NCBI GenBank assembly: GCA_029821735.1
Contig: JALGSU010000007.1
Span: 1 to 64,000, forward strand
DNA from: Candidatus Zipacnadia bacterium
GTDB taxonomy: Bacteria > Armatimonadota > Zipacnadia > Zipacnadales > UBA5352
Length of the DNA stretch: 64,000 nucleotides
Direction: 5' to 3'
Both the position numbers and the translations under genes were made by a program. Of the stretch, positions 17,003-25,760 are shown one piece after another (within the stretch, counting starts at the first letter, position 1; each line of letters starts with the position of its first letter). The notes under the pieces are model-generated. The model did not search any database. It was not told the DNA's origin and saw only the letters and a list, made by a program, of their open reading frames with translations.

Positions 17003-17040
17003 AGCTCGATCCTGCCTCCGGGTGGGATCGGGCTTTTTTT
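17003..17040 (+). terminator. Intrinsic terminator after array copy 3
   Basis: Stem AGCTCGATCCTGCC / GGTGGGATCGGGCT and a run of seven T. The stem sequence is shared with the terminators of copies 2 and 4, showing that whole gene-plus-terminator units were duplicated. Confidence 0.9.
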
Positions 17041-17071
17041 ATCTGCTGCAAGAAGGGGAACGTGGACATCC

Positions 17072-17120
17072 GACGAATTTCTTTAAGAGTTCATATTTTC
17101 AGGACGGGAAGGACCGACCC
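17072..17120 (+). promoter_or_regulatory. Conserved upstream box, array copy 4
   Basis: GACGAATTTCTTTAAGAGTT, then CATATTTTCAGGACGGG and AAGGACCGACCC; 49 nt from box start to ATG, the same as copies 3 and 5. Confidence 0.55.
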
Positions 17121-17786
17121 ATGAAGCGAGCGTACGGTTTCACTCTGATTGAGTTGTTGGTCGTGATCGCGATCATCGCCATCTTGGCGGCGATCCTGTT
17201 TCCCGTGTTTGCACGGGCGAGAGAGAAGGCTCGGCAGACGAGTTGTCTGAGCAACATCAAGCAGCTTGGACTTGGCGACCTGATGTATGCGCAGGACTAC
17301 GACGAACGTTTCGTAAACTACTACAGGTACATGCCAGCCCCCAACCTCTACTGGTGGGGCGACGTGCTACAGCCCTATGTCATGAACCGCCAAATTCTGG
17401 AATGTCCCTCGAGTGCATGGAGCTACACCTACGGCCGGCCACCAGGCCTGCCGAACCCGCTGGTATGCTCATACGCACTGCCGGGCATACGCATTAGTGA
17501 TGCGGGCGTTTCCTGCACGCAGCTCCCGGGCAGCAAGATGGCCTTGGTCCCGGATGCCGCCGGTACCATCTTGATCTGCGAGTCCACGACCTCTGAAATC
17601 TACACGGGAGGTTCGCTGAGTTTCACAATCGGCGGACCGAACGGCGTGACGGACCTGGCCACTGGTAGCTACCGGCGAGTGGCCAAGACGCACAATGATG
17701 GGTTCAACGTCTGCTTCGCGGACGGACACGCCAAGTGGCTGAGGAACACGACGCCCGGCATGTGGACGAGCACGTCCGGCGACTAG
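17121..17786 (+). CDS. Prepilin-like protein, H-x9-DG family (array copy 4)
   Basis: A 221-aa near-duplicate of copy 3. Start fixed by [11 protein letters not shown]. Differences from copy 3 are scattered: a one-residue deletion giving MPAPNLYWW, changes at SNRQ to MNRQ, ISVSD to IRISD, and [15 protein letters not shown]. The C-terminal ~60 residues are almost unchanged ([19 protein letters not shown]). It has an independent upstream box and terminator. Confidence 0.92.
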   Translation: MKRAYGFTLIELLVVIAIIAILAAILFPVFARAREKARQTSCLSNIKQLGLGDLMYAQDYDERFVNYYRYMPAPNLYWWGDVLQPYVMNRQILECPSSAWSYTYGRPPGLPNPLVCSYALPGIRISDAGVSCTQLPGSKMALVPDAAGTILICESTTSEIYTGGSLSFTIGGPNGVTDLATGSYRRVAKTHNDGFNVCFADGHAKWLRNTTPGMWTSTSGD

Positions 17787-17810
17787 GCACGATGGTTTGA
17801 GGACGACGGT

Positions 17811-17848
17811 AGGCCCGATCCTGCCTCTGGGTGGGATCGGGCTTTTTT
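17811..17848 (+). terminator. Intrinsic terminator after array copy 4
   Basis: Stem GCCCGATCCTGCC / GGGTGGGATCGGGC with loop TCT, then six T. Confidence 0.9.
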
Positions 17849-17880
17849 CTTTCCGGGGTCAGAGGACAGTGGGGATGACT

Positions 17881-17929
17881 GACGAACTTAGCACGCTGTT
17901 GGCATCTCAGAGGCACGGAGGATCGACAC
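17881..17929 (+). promoter_or_regulatory. Conserved upstream box, array copy 5
   Basis: GACGAACTTAGCACG at 17881, exactly 49 nt before the ATG. The downstream part of the box differs from copies 3 and 4, so the GACGAA core and its position are the conserved elements. CGGAGGA is the ribosome site. Confidence 0.45.
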
Positions 17930-18595
<666 letters not shown>

Positions 18596-18620
18596 GCACA
18601 GCCGTCTGAGGATGACTGGA

Positions 18621-18662
18621 AGGCCCGGTCTCGCCGCATGGTGAGACCGGGCCTTTTTTTTT
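18621..18662 (+). terminator. Intrinsic terminator after array copy 5
   Basis: Stem GGCCCGGTCTC / GAGACCGGGCC with an 10-nt loop and nine T. The stem differs in sequence from those of copies 2-4. Confidence 0.9.
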
Positions 18663-18751
18663 GAGGGCGGTTGGAGGTCGGTTCTCAGCAACGGCGAAAC
18701 GTGTTAAGGAGTTGTAGAGCGACATGTCCACTACAGCAGGAGGGGCGAAGT

Positions 18752-19423
18752 ATGAAGCGGCGACATGGTTTCACGTTGATTGAGCTGTTGGTCGTTATCG
18801 CGATTATCGCGATTCTGGCGGCGATCCTATTCCCGGTGTTTGCGCGAGCTCGCGAGAAGGCGCGGCAGACGAGCTGTCTGAGCAACATAAAGCAGCTCAC
18901 GCTCGGCGCGCTGATGTATGTAGGAGACGCTGACGACATGCTGTTCGGGCACATCCAGGGCACCCGCAACACTTTCTATCCCCCGACCGGCGTGTTCGCG
19001 AACTGGCCCCAACAGATTTATCCGTATGTAATGAACGCACAACTGTTCAGCTGTCCGTCCTACCCGACCAGCCCGTGGGTCTACAGCCCCACGTCGCGGG
19101 ACAGTAATTTCGGGTACGGAATGAACTACTGGATGACGTATTACTACTACTACAGCACCGCTTACATGGCAGCTTTCAAGACGCCGGCGAAGACGATCTG
19201 GTTCACGGACTGTAACTACTACATCGTGTACCCGTCCTACTACCTGGCCACTTACCCAACGAATACCACATATGGTCAGAACGGGTCAGCGCGTTTGCAG
19301 CTGCGGCACAACGGCGGCGCGAACGTAGGCTTCCTCGATGGCCACGCGAAGTGGCTGTCGCGGAGCGTGCTGGAAGGCGACAGCGGATCACAGAGCACGT
19401 GCGAGTTCTGGTGGGGGCGCTAA
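18752..19423 (+). CDS. Prepilin-like protein, H-x9-DG family (array copy 6, divergent)
   Basis: A 223-aa member with leader [11 protein letters not shown] and the same N-terminal helix and AREKARQTS segment as copies 3-5, but a quite different body: tyrosine-rich stretches ([25 protein letters not shown]) and a [18 protein letters not shown]-terminus. The start at 18752 is set by the leader and the AGGAGGGG site; the frame extends to 18671. It marks the end of the array and is the oldest divergence in it. The tyrosine-rich loop may mediate binding or conductivity-like stacking, but this is speculation. Confidence 0.9.
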   Translation: MKRRHGFTLIELLVVIAIIAILAAILFPVFARAREKARQTSCLSNIKQLTLGALMYVGDADDMLFGHIQGTRNTFYPPTGVFANWPQQIYPYVMNAQLFSCPSYPTSPWVYSPTSRDSNFGYGMNYWMTYYYYYSTAYMAAFKTPAKTIWFTDCNYYIVYPSYYLATYPTNTTYGQNGSARLQLRHNGGANVGFLDGHAKWLSRSVLEGDSGSQSTCEFWWGR

Positions 19424-19450
19424 CCTTCCGGCAAGCATGAGACCAGACGA

Positions 19451-19486
19451 AGGGCCCGGGCTTCGATGCCGGGCCCTCGCTTTTTT
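19451..19486 (+). terminator. Intrinsic terminator after array copy 6
   Basis: Stem AGGGCCCGG / CCGGGCCCT with a 9-nt loop, three bases, then six T. Confidence 0.85.
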
Positions 19487-19589
19487 CAGGGCGAGGAGGA
19501 TTTCGGGGCGGCGGAGACAAAACCTATCCCCCATGCCGGCAGGGACGGCAGTGAAGCCATATCACCCCACTGACAGCAGGTGCATCAGT

Positions 19590-20426
19590 ATGAGCCCGGA
19601 GTTCGACCTGCCGCTGGTTCACGTCGAAGCGCAAGGCCTGGCCGAGGGTTGGGAGAAGGCAGTTCTGGGATGCTGGGAACGCGGTGTGCGCATCCCGACA
19701 CAGTATGATCGCGAAGAGGACCCGGCGAGCCGCGACGTGTCGCTGGCGCTGGCCATAGCCGACCCGTTCGGCGAGCCGCGCATCCATCGTGCGCTGCCCG
19801 GCGGGATCTACGACCTGGAGGTGTATCGCCAGGAGGTGGTGGACGGAGTGCACGACCACTGGATCGACCCGGAGGCGGGCAAGTGGCAGTACACCTACCA
19901 CGAGCGACTGGAGGCGTACGAGACACCCGACGGCGTGGTGTATGACCAGCTTGATTACGTGGTGAACGCGCTGGCGGAGGCGACCTACACCAGGCGAGCG
20001 CAGGCCGTGCTGTGGAAGTGCTGGGAGGACGCCGGGATCGACGATCCGGCCTGCCTGCAGCGGATGTGGTTCCGCGTCTACGGCAAGCGGCTGGTGCTGT
20101 CGTGTCACATGCGCAGCAACGACGCGTTCAAGGCGTCCTACATGAACATGTATGCTTTCACCGAACTGCAAAAGACAATCGCTGAGCGGCTGTCGGAGCG
20201 GCTCGGGCGCGAGATCGCAGTGGGCCAGTACAACCACTTCGTCGACAGCTACCACATCTACGGATCTTACTTCGATGAGTTCGAGAAGTTCCTCGAGACT
20301 GTCGAGGTCCGCAGTTGGGAAGAGCGGACGTGGACGATGGATATGGTCCAGCCAATGATCGAGGAAGCCAAGGAGAAGATCATTCGTGACCTGCAGGCCG
20401 AACGGGAGCGCAATGCGAAGGACTAA
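19590..20426 (+). CDS. Thymidylate-synthase-family protein
   Basis: A 278-aa protein with the pyrimidine-methylase core. Catalytic-type Cys is C155 (DPACLQRMWFRV, compare PPCH..QFYV of ThyA). The phosphate-binding motif is R175-S-N-D178, the base-reading Asn is N186 (MNMYAF), and H222-I-Y224 matches the sugar-binding HxY. Because Asn rather than Asp is at the base-reading position, a uracil nucleotide is the expected substrate. The N-terminus lacks the usual ThyA folate-site sequence, so it could be a dTMP synthase of an unusual type or a hydroxymethylase. Start ATG 19590 is preferred to the long open frame (from 19338) that runs through the preceding terminator. It overlaps the next gene by 14 nt. 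Confidence 0.8.
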   Translation: MSPEFDLPLVHVEAQGLAEGWEKAVLGCWERGVRIPTQYDREEDPASRDVSLALAIADPFGEPRIHRALPGGIYDLEVYRQEVVDGVHDHWIDPEAGKWQYTYHERLEAYETPDGVVYDQLDYVVNALAEATYTRRAQAVLWKCWEDAGIDDPACLQRMWFRVYGKRLVLSCHMRSNDAFKASYMNMYAFTELQKTIAERLSERLGREIAVGQYNHFVDSYHIYGSYFDEFEKFLETVEVRSWEERTWTMDMVQPMIEEAKEKIIRDLQAERERNAKD

Positions 20427-21021
20427 GGCGCGACCGGGATGGGCACGGTGGGTCGTGGCAACGATCTTCGCGACCGCCGTGGCAGCAGGAACAGCGCAGG
20501 CTGATGACGCATTCGCGCAGGACATCTCCGAACTGTGCCGCCCAGTCATCATCGGGACGATGGCGGGCATGTGGGCGTTCGGCGACGACGAGGACGTCGA
20601 TTCGGCGCGATACATTCTGGATGCACAGATATGCGCGAACGGCCTTGCGGAGATCATCAAGCGCGTCACCGGGCAGCCACGACCGTCCGATCCCACCGCC
20701 GACGACGGCTTCCCGAGCGGACACACCAGCGCAGCCTTCGCGTTCGCGCGGTCGATGTCTGAATACGCGCCAGAAGCGGCGCCATTCGCGTGGGGTTTCG
20801 CGGCCGCAACGGCCTGGGCACGGGTGGAGACCGACCGGCACAGTTGGGCACAATCGCTGGCGGGAGCGGTTCTCGGCACGTGGATTGCGGGGGAGTCAAT
20901 CAAGCATGACGGGGGGCTGCTCGGCGGCGTGATCGCGCCGGACCGCAGCGCACTGGTTGGCACCACGGAGGCACCGGCGATGCCAGGATACACCGTGACG
21001 GTCTGGGCCGCAAGCTGGTAG
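20413..21021 (+). CDS. PAP2-type phosphatase, secreted or membrane-attached
   Basis: A 202-aa protein. After a basic N-terminus and hydrophobic stretch (WVVATIFATAVAAG, probable signal) it shows the three phosphatidic-acid-phosphatase motifs: K83-x6-R90-P91 (KRVTGQPRP), PSGH at 101-104, and R137-x5-H143. The last motif normally ends H-x3-D; here the Asp is replaced by Gln147 (HSWAQS). It lacks the usual six membrane spans and is shorter than lipid phosphatases, as in soluble acid phosphatases. GGGAG precedes the ATG, which lies inside the end of the thymidylate-synthase-like gene, so the two are translationally coupled. Confidence 0.8.
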   Translation: MRRTKARPGWARWVVATIFATAVAAGTAQADDAFAQDISELCRPVIIGTMAGMWAFGDDEDVDSARYILDAQICANGLAEIIKRVTGQPRPSDPTADDGFPSGHTSAAFAFARSMSEYAPEAAPFAWGFAAATAWARVETDRHSWAQSLAGAVLGTWIAGESIKHDGGLLGGVIAPDRSALVGTTEAPAMPGYTVTVWAASW

Positions 21022-21058
21022 AATCCGGTCGGAGCGGGCGAAAAAGACGGAACTGGCG

Positions 21059-21087
21059 TTGACAAAGGGAATAGGCGTTGCTATACT
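21059..21087 (+). promoter_or_regulatory. Strong sigma-70-type promoter of the guaA-hpt-rho unit
   Basis: Consensus TTGACA (21059-21064), 17-nt spacer, TATACT (21082-21087). Predicted transcription start is near 21094. Confidence 0.8.
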
Positions 21088-21093
21088 CGCCGC

Positions 21094-21373
21094 GTGACAG
21101 GTGGTCCCTCCGAGGCACGAGGGCACGCCACCCGCCCCGGCCTCCTGCACCTTTTTCCAGAATCCGCGGTCGAGCAGACTACGTCGTTTCGCGCCGCTCA
21201 ATAGTATTTAACCGGCCTGCGATTCAGGGCCTCTCCCTCACTTTCAGCGCGGCAACTACTGCAGGTGATTGCAGTCGACCCGGCGCATTGGCACTCGCGG
21301 TCGCACCGATCCCGTCGCAGTCAGCCATCCGGACCAACTGTGTTCGTAAACCCCACGCAGCCGCAGACCTGCA
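21094..21373 (+). promoter_or_regulatory. Long structured 5' leader of guaA (~280 nt)
   Basis: The leader begins with a two-tier stem-loop: outer GGTGG (21100-21104) with CCACC (21128-21132), inner CCCTC (21106-21110) with GAGGG (21119-21123). The rest contains no convincing ORF. Typical purine-riboswitch core sequences were looked for and not seen. A leader of this length before a purine gene is likely regulatory, but class and ligand are unknown. Confidence 0.45.
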
Positions 21374-22963
21374 GTGACGGCAGAAAGCTACGGTGACATG
21401 AAACCCGAAGATTCATTGATGGACTCCCCAGACCGGGAAGAGAAAGTACTGGTCCTGGATTTCGGGGCTCAATACGTCCAGCTCATCGCGCGACGTGTGC
21501 GCGAACTGAACGTTTACTCGGAGATCGTGCCGGGTGCAACACCACTGGACGAGCTGCTGGCCATGCAACCTAAAGCCATTATCCTCTCGGGCGGCCCATC
21601 AAGCGTCTATGAGGATGGCGCGCCGACTGTGGACGCTGAACTGTTTCAGGCCGGCATTCCCATTCTCGGTATCTGCTACGGCTGCCAGCTCATGGCTCAC
21701 AGGATGCCGGGCGGAGCAGTGGAGCCGGGAGATAAGCGCGAGTTCGGCCGGCAGGCACTGACGGTCGATGAGCCGGATACGCTCCTGCACGGTGTGCCCG
21801 CGGCGACGAGTTGCTGGATGAGTCACGGTGACCGGGTGCAGACAGTGCCGGACGGTTTCGAGGTGCTGGCGCACACCGAGCACAGCCACGTGGCGGCCAT
21901 GGCAGATGCGGATCGCGGCCTGGCGGGCGTGCAATTCCATCCGGAAGTGCAGCACACGCCCGAGGGCATGCAGATGTTGCGCAGCTTCCTCCACGACATG
22001 GCCGGCTGCTCGGGCACGTGGGAGATGGGCTCGTTCGTCGACCACGCAGTCGCATCCCTGCGCGAACGGGTCGGCGACAAGCGAATACTGTGCGCACTGT
22101 CGGGTGGCGTGGACTCGTCAGTCACCGCGATGCTGCTGGACCGAGCGATCGGCGACCAACTCACGTGCATGTTCCTCGACCACGGTCTGCTGCGCCTCGA
22201 TGAAGCGGAGCAGGTGAAGGCCACTTTCGGTCCTCGACTGGGCGACCGGTTCGTGGCCATCGACGCCTCCGAAGATTTCCTGAGCAAGCTGGCGGGCGTG
22301 ACCGACCCCGAGGAAAAGCGCGTGATCATCGGCAATACTTTCATCCGCGTCTTCGAGCGCGAGTCAGCGAAGCTCGGTGAGTTCCACTTCATCGCGCACG
22401 GGACGCTGTATCCAGATGTGATCGAGAGCGGTGGCGATAACACTGCGACGATCAAGACGCACCACAATGTGGGCGGGCTGCCCGACGACATGAAGTATGA
22501 GAACGTCGAGCCGCTTCGCCAGCTGTTCAAGGACGAGGTGCGCACGCTGGGACTGGAGCTGGGCTTGCCTGAGGAAATCGTGTGGCGCCAGCCGTTCCCG
22601 GGGCCGGGCATGGCGGTTCGCGTAATCGGCGAGGTAACGCCCGAGCGAGTGGCAACCGCGCAGCAGGCCGACGCTATCATGCGCGATGAACTCGAGAGGG
22701 CCGGCGTGACCGGGCTGGCACAATGGTTCGCGGCGCTGGCGGACATGCGCAGCGTGGGAGTCATGGGAGACGGGCGGACGTACGAGCAGCCCATCATCCT
22801 GCGAGCCGTGACCACCGAGGACTTCATGACCGCCGACTGGGCTGCAATCCCCCACGAGGTGCTCAGTAGAATCTCCAATCGCATCGTGAATGAAGTGCGG
22901 GGCGTGAACCGAGTGCTGTATGACATCACATCCAAGCCCCCCGCCACCATCGAATGGGAATAG
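21374..22963 (+). CDS. guaA: GMP synthase (glutamine-hydrolysing)
   Basis: A 529-aa enzyme converting XMP to GMP with ATP and glutamine. The N-terminal class I amidotransferase has the oxyanion and nucleophile region [18 protein letters not shown] and the HPEV histidine/glutamate ([11 protein letters not shown]). The ATP-pyrophosphatase domain begins around residue 220 with the P-loop [16 protein letters not shown], and the C-terminal dimerisation domain ends [11 protein letters not shown], as in all GuaA. The GTG start at 21374 is one option; ATG at 21398 or 21419 would also keep the full enzyme (core starts [13 protein letters not shown]). It heads a purine operon, 4 nt ahead of hpt. Confidence 0.97.
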   Translation: MTAESYGDMKPEDSLMDSPDREEKVLVLDFGAQYVQLIARRVRELNVYSEIVPGATPLDELLAMQPKAIILSGGPSSVYEDGAPTVDAELFQAGIPILGICYGCQLMAHRMPGGAVEPGDKREFGRQALTVDEPDTLLHGVPAATSCWMSHGDRVQTVPDGFEVLAHTEHSHVAAMADADRGLAGVQFHPEVQHTPEGMQMLRSFLHDMAGCSGTWEMGSFVDHAVASLRERVGDKRILCALSGGVDSSVTAMLLDRAIGDQLTCMFLDHGLLRLDEAEQVKATFGPRLGDRFVAIDASEDFLSKLAGVTDPEEKRVIIGNTFIRVFERESAKLGEFHFIAHGTLYPDVIESGGDNTATIKTHHNVGGLPDDMKYENVEPLRQLFKDEVRTLGLELGLPEEIVWRQPFPGPGMAVRVIGEVTPERVATAQQADAIMRDELERAGVTGLAQWFAALADMRSVGVMGDGRTYEQPIILRAVTTEDFMTADWAAIPHEVLSRISNRIVNEVRGVNRVLYDITSKPPATIEWE

Positions 22964-22967
22964 CGTG

Positions 22968-23513
22968 ATGGGCTCGCCCTCCGAAGATGTCGCTGAGATA
23001 CTGGTAAGCGAAGAGCAGTTGCGCGATAGCGTGCAGCGAATCGCCGCTGAGGTCACCGAAGAGTATGCTGGCAAGTCGCCTCTGATCGTCGGCGTGCTCG
23101 TGGGCGCGTTCGTATTCATGGCCGACTTGGTGCGCGTGCTGGACTTCGAACTTGAGGTGCAGTTCATGGCGGCGTCGAGCTATGGCGAGGGCACCGAGGC
23201 GGGCGTATTGGAGATCACGCGAGACCTGCCCGAGGAGATTGCCGGCCGGCACATCCTGCTGGTCGACGATCTTCTTGACACGGGCCACACGCTGTCGCGA
23301 CTGAGTGAACTGCTGATGGCTCGGGGAGCGGCAAGCGTGAAGACCTGCTGCATTCTCGACAAACCCTCGCGCCGAGAAGTGCCGTTCGAGGCTGACTTTG
23401 TTGGACTTGAGATCCCCGACCAGTTCGTGGTCGGCTACGGTCTGGACTATGCGCACTCGTATCGAAATCTTCCATACGTCGGAGTCCTGCGCAGCGAACT
23501 GTATACTTCGTAG
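22968..23513 (+). CDS. hpt: Hypoxanthine(-guanine) phosphoribosyltransferase
   Basis: A 181-aa purine salvage enzyme making IMP/GMP from the base and PRPP. It has the PRPP-binding motif ILLVDDLLDTGHTL, the flexible-loop region AASSYGEGTE and the base-binding C-terminal VGYGLDYAHSYRNLPYVG, all in standard Hpt order. Start ATG 22968 lies 4 nt after the guaA stop, so the genes are co-transcribed. Placement after guaA joins de novo and salvage routes to GMP. Confidence 0.95.
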   Translation: MGSPSEDVAEILVSEEQLRDSVQRIAAEVTEEYAGKSPLIVGVLVGAFVFMADLVRVLDFELEVQFMAASSYGEGTEAGVLEITRDLPEEIAGRHILLVDDLLDTGHTLSRLSELLMARGAASVKTCCILDKPSRREVPFEADFVGLEIPDQFVVGYGLDYAHSYRNLPYVGVLRSELYTS

Positions 23514-23558
23514 AAATCGCTGCGTTGGGCCAAATGCCGTGGTGAGGTGCCTGCTGTC

Positions 23559-24824
23559 ATGCTCGACATGTCTGAACTTAAGAAGCTGACCGTCCCGAAG
23601 CTGCGCAAGATGGCCGATGACCTGGGGATCGAGAAGACTTCTTCGATGAAGAAGCACGATCTGATTCTCAAGATTCTGGTAGCCCAGAGCGAGAAGAACG
23701 GCCATCAGTACGGCTACGGCGTACTGGAGATCATGCCAGACGGCAGAGGGTATCTGCGCCACCTGGGCGCCACGCCCAGCGGCGGCAATGACGTGTACGT
23801 GGCGGACACCCAGATCAAGCGCTTCAACCTGCGCACTGGGGACATGGTGAGCGGCCCGGTTCGCCCACCGAAGGAGAACGAGCGCTACTGGTCGCTGCTG
23901 CGCGTGCAGACGATTAACGAGCGAGATCCCGAGCAGGTGCGGTCACGTCCGAACTTCGAGGACCTGATCCCCATCTACCCGAACGAGCGCCTGCGGCTGG
24001 AGTCATCCCGCCCGGACAACATCACGGGACGGCTGATGGACCTGGTTACGCCGATCGGACGCGGGCAGCGTGGACTGATCATCGCCCCGCCCAAGGCCGG
24101 TAAGACGACGATCATCAAGAAGATCGCGAACGCTCTGACCGACAACTACGACGACATCCGACTGATCGTGCTGCTGATAGACGAGCGCCCCGAAGAGGTC
24201 ACGGATATCGACCGATCGGTTGACGGTGAAGTCGTGGCGTCGACCTTCGACCGCTTGCCCGAAGATCACATGCGGATCATGGACATGGTGCAGGCGCGCT
24301 GCAAGCGGTTGGTTGAGCATGGCGAACACGTGGTGGTTCTGCTCGACAGCATCACACGTCTGGCCCGAAACTCCAACCTGACGGTGGACCCGAGCGGGCG
24401 GACGCTATCGGGAGGTCTCGACCCGACGGCGCTCTACCGGCCGAAACGGTTCTTCGGCGCGGCGCGCAATATCGAGGACGGTGGCAGCCTGACCATCATG
24501 GCGACTATCCTGGTGGAGACCGGAAGCCGGATGGACGACATGATTTTCGAGGAGTTCAAGGCCACCGGTAACATGGACCTGGTGCTGTCGCGGCAGTTGG
24601 CTGACCGCGGGACATTCCCGGCTATCAACATCGAGCTGTCGAACACGCGACATCAGGAACTGCTCTTTGACGACGACGAGATGCAGAGCATCTGGCAGTT
24701 GCGCAAGGCACTTCACGCCATGGAGACGGAAGCTGCGGCAGAGACACTGATCTCGGGCCTGCGGCAGTCCAAGACGAACGCGGACTTCATGGCAATGGCC
24801 AAGCAGACTTTCCGCAAGAAGTAG
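23559..24824 (+). CDS. rho: Transcription termination factor Rho
   Basis: A 421-aa hexameric RNA helicase. The N-terminal helix bundle ([20 protein letters not shown]) and cold-shock-like RNA-binding region ([35 protein letters not shown]) are followed by the RecA-type motor: Walker [13 protein letters not shown], Walker [14 protein letters not shown], the R-loop [19 protein letters not shown] and C-terminal [14 protein letters not shown] 23559 has GAGGTG about 9 nt upstream and is preferred to GTG 23547. Length is normal, with no long N-terminal insertion as in some high-GC phyla. Confidence 0.96.
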   Translation: MLDMSELKKLTVPKLRKMADDLGIEKTSSMKKHDLILKILVAQSEKNGHQYGYGVLEIMPDGRGYLRHLGATPSGGNDVYVADTQIKRFNLRTGDMVSGPVRPPKENERYWSLLRVQTINERDPEQVRSRPNFEDLIPIYPNERLRLESSRPDNITGRLMDLVTPIGRGQRGLIIAPPKAGKTTIIKKIANALTDNYDDIRLIVLLIDERPEEVTDIDRSVDGEVVASTFDRLPEDHMRIMDMVQARCKRLVEHGEHVVVLLDSITRLARNSNLTVDPSGRTLSGGLDPTALYRPKRFFGAARNIEDGGSLTIMATILVETGSRMDDMIFEEFKATGNMDLVLSRQLADRGTFPAINIELSNTRHQELLFDDDEMQSIWQLRKALHAMETEAAAETLISGLRQSKTNADFMAMAKQTFRKK

Positions 24825-25031
24825 CAGACGCCTCCAGCCAGACAGAGGAAGGACCTACCGGCGCGGAGAAGTAATGTTGTGCGGAACGGATGCCAATCGC
24901 TCAAACGCGCAACACGTATGCTGCGGGAACGGTGATGCTCGGTGCGTGGCAACGAGCCCGGCGGCGGAGACGGCTTAGTACCCAGTCACTCGGGAGCAGA
25001 CCTCGGTGGTGCCGCAACCGGCAAAGGCCGG

Positions 25032-25646
25032 ATGATATTGCCCACGAGGTTCTTGGTGGCCGCCATGATTGTGGTGGCGATCGCGGGGTGGCTGTTACCG
25101 ACACTGCTGCGAGCGCGACGCCCGGCGCACGAGGCCGAATGCCTGGCGCACCTGAAGCAAGTGGGATACGCCGTGCGGATGTACATGGCTGACAATGATT
25201 ACAGGATGCCACCGCGACGGGACTGGCACAATTCGATCCGCTCCTACGTGGACACGCCCGATGACGAGGTCATGCGAGTCATCCCCGGCAGCAGGCGCGA
25301 CCCGCTCAAGTGCCCTCTGGACCCATCACCGGCCACCTGCTCGTATCTCTACCTCGACCGTGACGTGTTGGACTACACGATGTCGCGGCTCAATGACTCG
25401 GTCACGCCACTGGCGGTGGACGAGTATTTCCACGAGAAGGCGACGCTGGTGTACTACGACGGTCACGTGGACAAGATGCCCAAGACTCAGTGGGCATATG
25501 ATCGCCTGATGCAGTGGAAAATCCGGCGCGACCTCGATCATCCAGAAAGCTATGCCTACGAGCTCATCCCGGGTACGCAGAAGAGCCCAAGCTTCGCCCC
25601 GCCACCGATCGAGCGCACCGAGCGCTACCTCTGGCCGGTGTTCTAG
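25032..25646 (+). CDS. Degenerate pilin-like protein without prepilin motif
   Basis: A 204-aa protein with an N-terminal hydrophobic helix (FLVAAMIVVAIAGWLLPTLL), then RARRPAHEAECLAHLKQVGYAVRMYMADNDYRMPP, the same frame as [30 protein letters not shown] in the array. The C-terminus has H-x8-DG (HEKATLVYYDGHVDKM). The G|FTLIE cleavage site is missing, so it would not be processed as a pilin; it is probably an anchored descendant. Start ATG 25032 is taken because the helix follows at once; the open frame upstream has no pilin-like sequence. It sits alone between rho and dxr. Confidence 0.7.
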   Translation: MILPTRFLVAAMIVVAIAGWLLPTLLRARRPAHEAECLAHLKQVGYAVRMYMADNDYRMPPRRDWHNSIRSYVDTPDDEVMRVIPGSRRDPLKCPLDPSPATCSYLYLDRDVLDYTMSRLNDSVTPLAVDEYFHEKATLVYYDGHVDKMPKTQWAYDRLMQWKIRRDLDHPESYAYELIPGTQKSPSFAPPPIERTERYLWPVF

Positions 25647-25760
25647 GCAGCCCCCTAACGGAGCGACGCGCCCGTGCCGCAGAGGCGGATCGGCGACCGT
25701 CCCTCCCCAACCCACTCACCACACAGACTGCGTCGCGATTACAGAGAGAGTGCTTCCGCC

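Noticed and set aside
19524..21065. 513-aa minus-strand ORF over the TS-like and PAP2 genes
   Set aside because: It crosses two well-supported plus-strand genes; composition is typical antisense noise.
21094..21373. Purine (guanine/xanthine/PreQ1) riboswitch before guaA
   Set aside because: The conserved core motifs of these classes were not found; only an unclassified stem-loop is visible.
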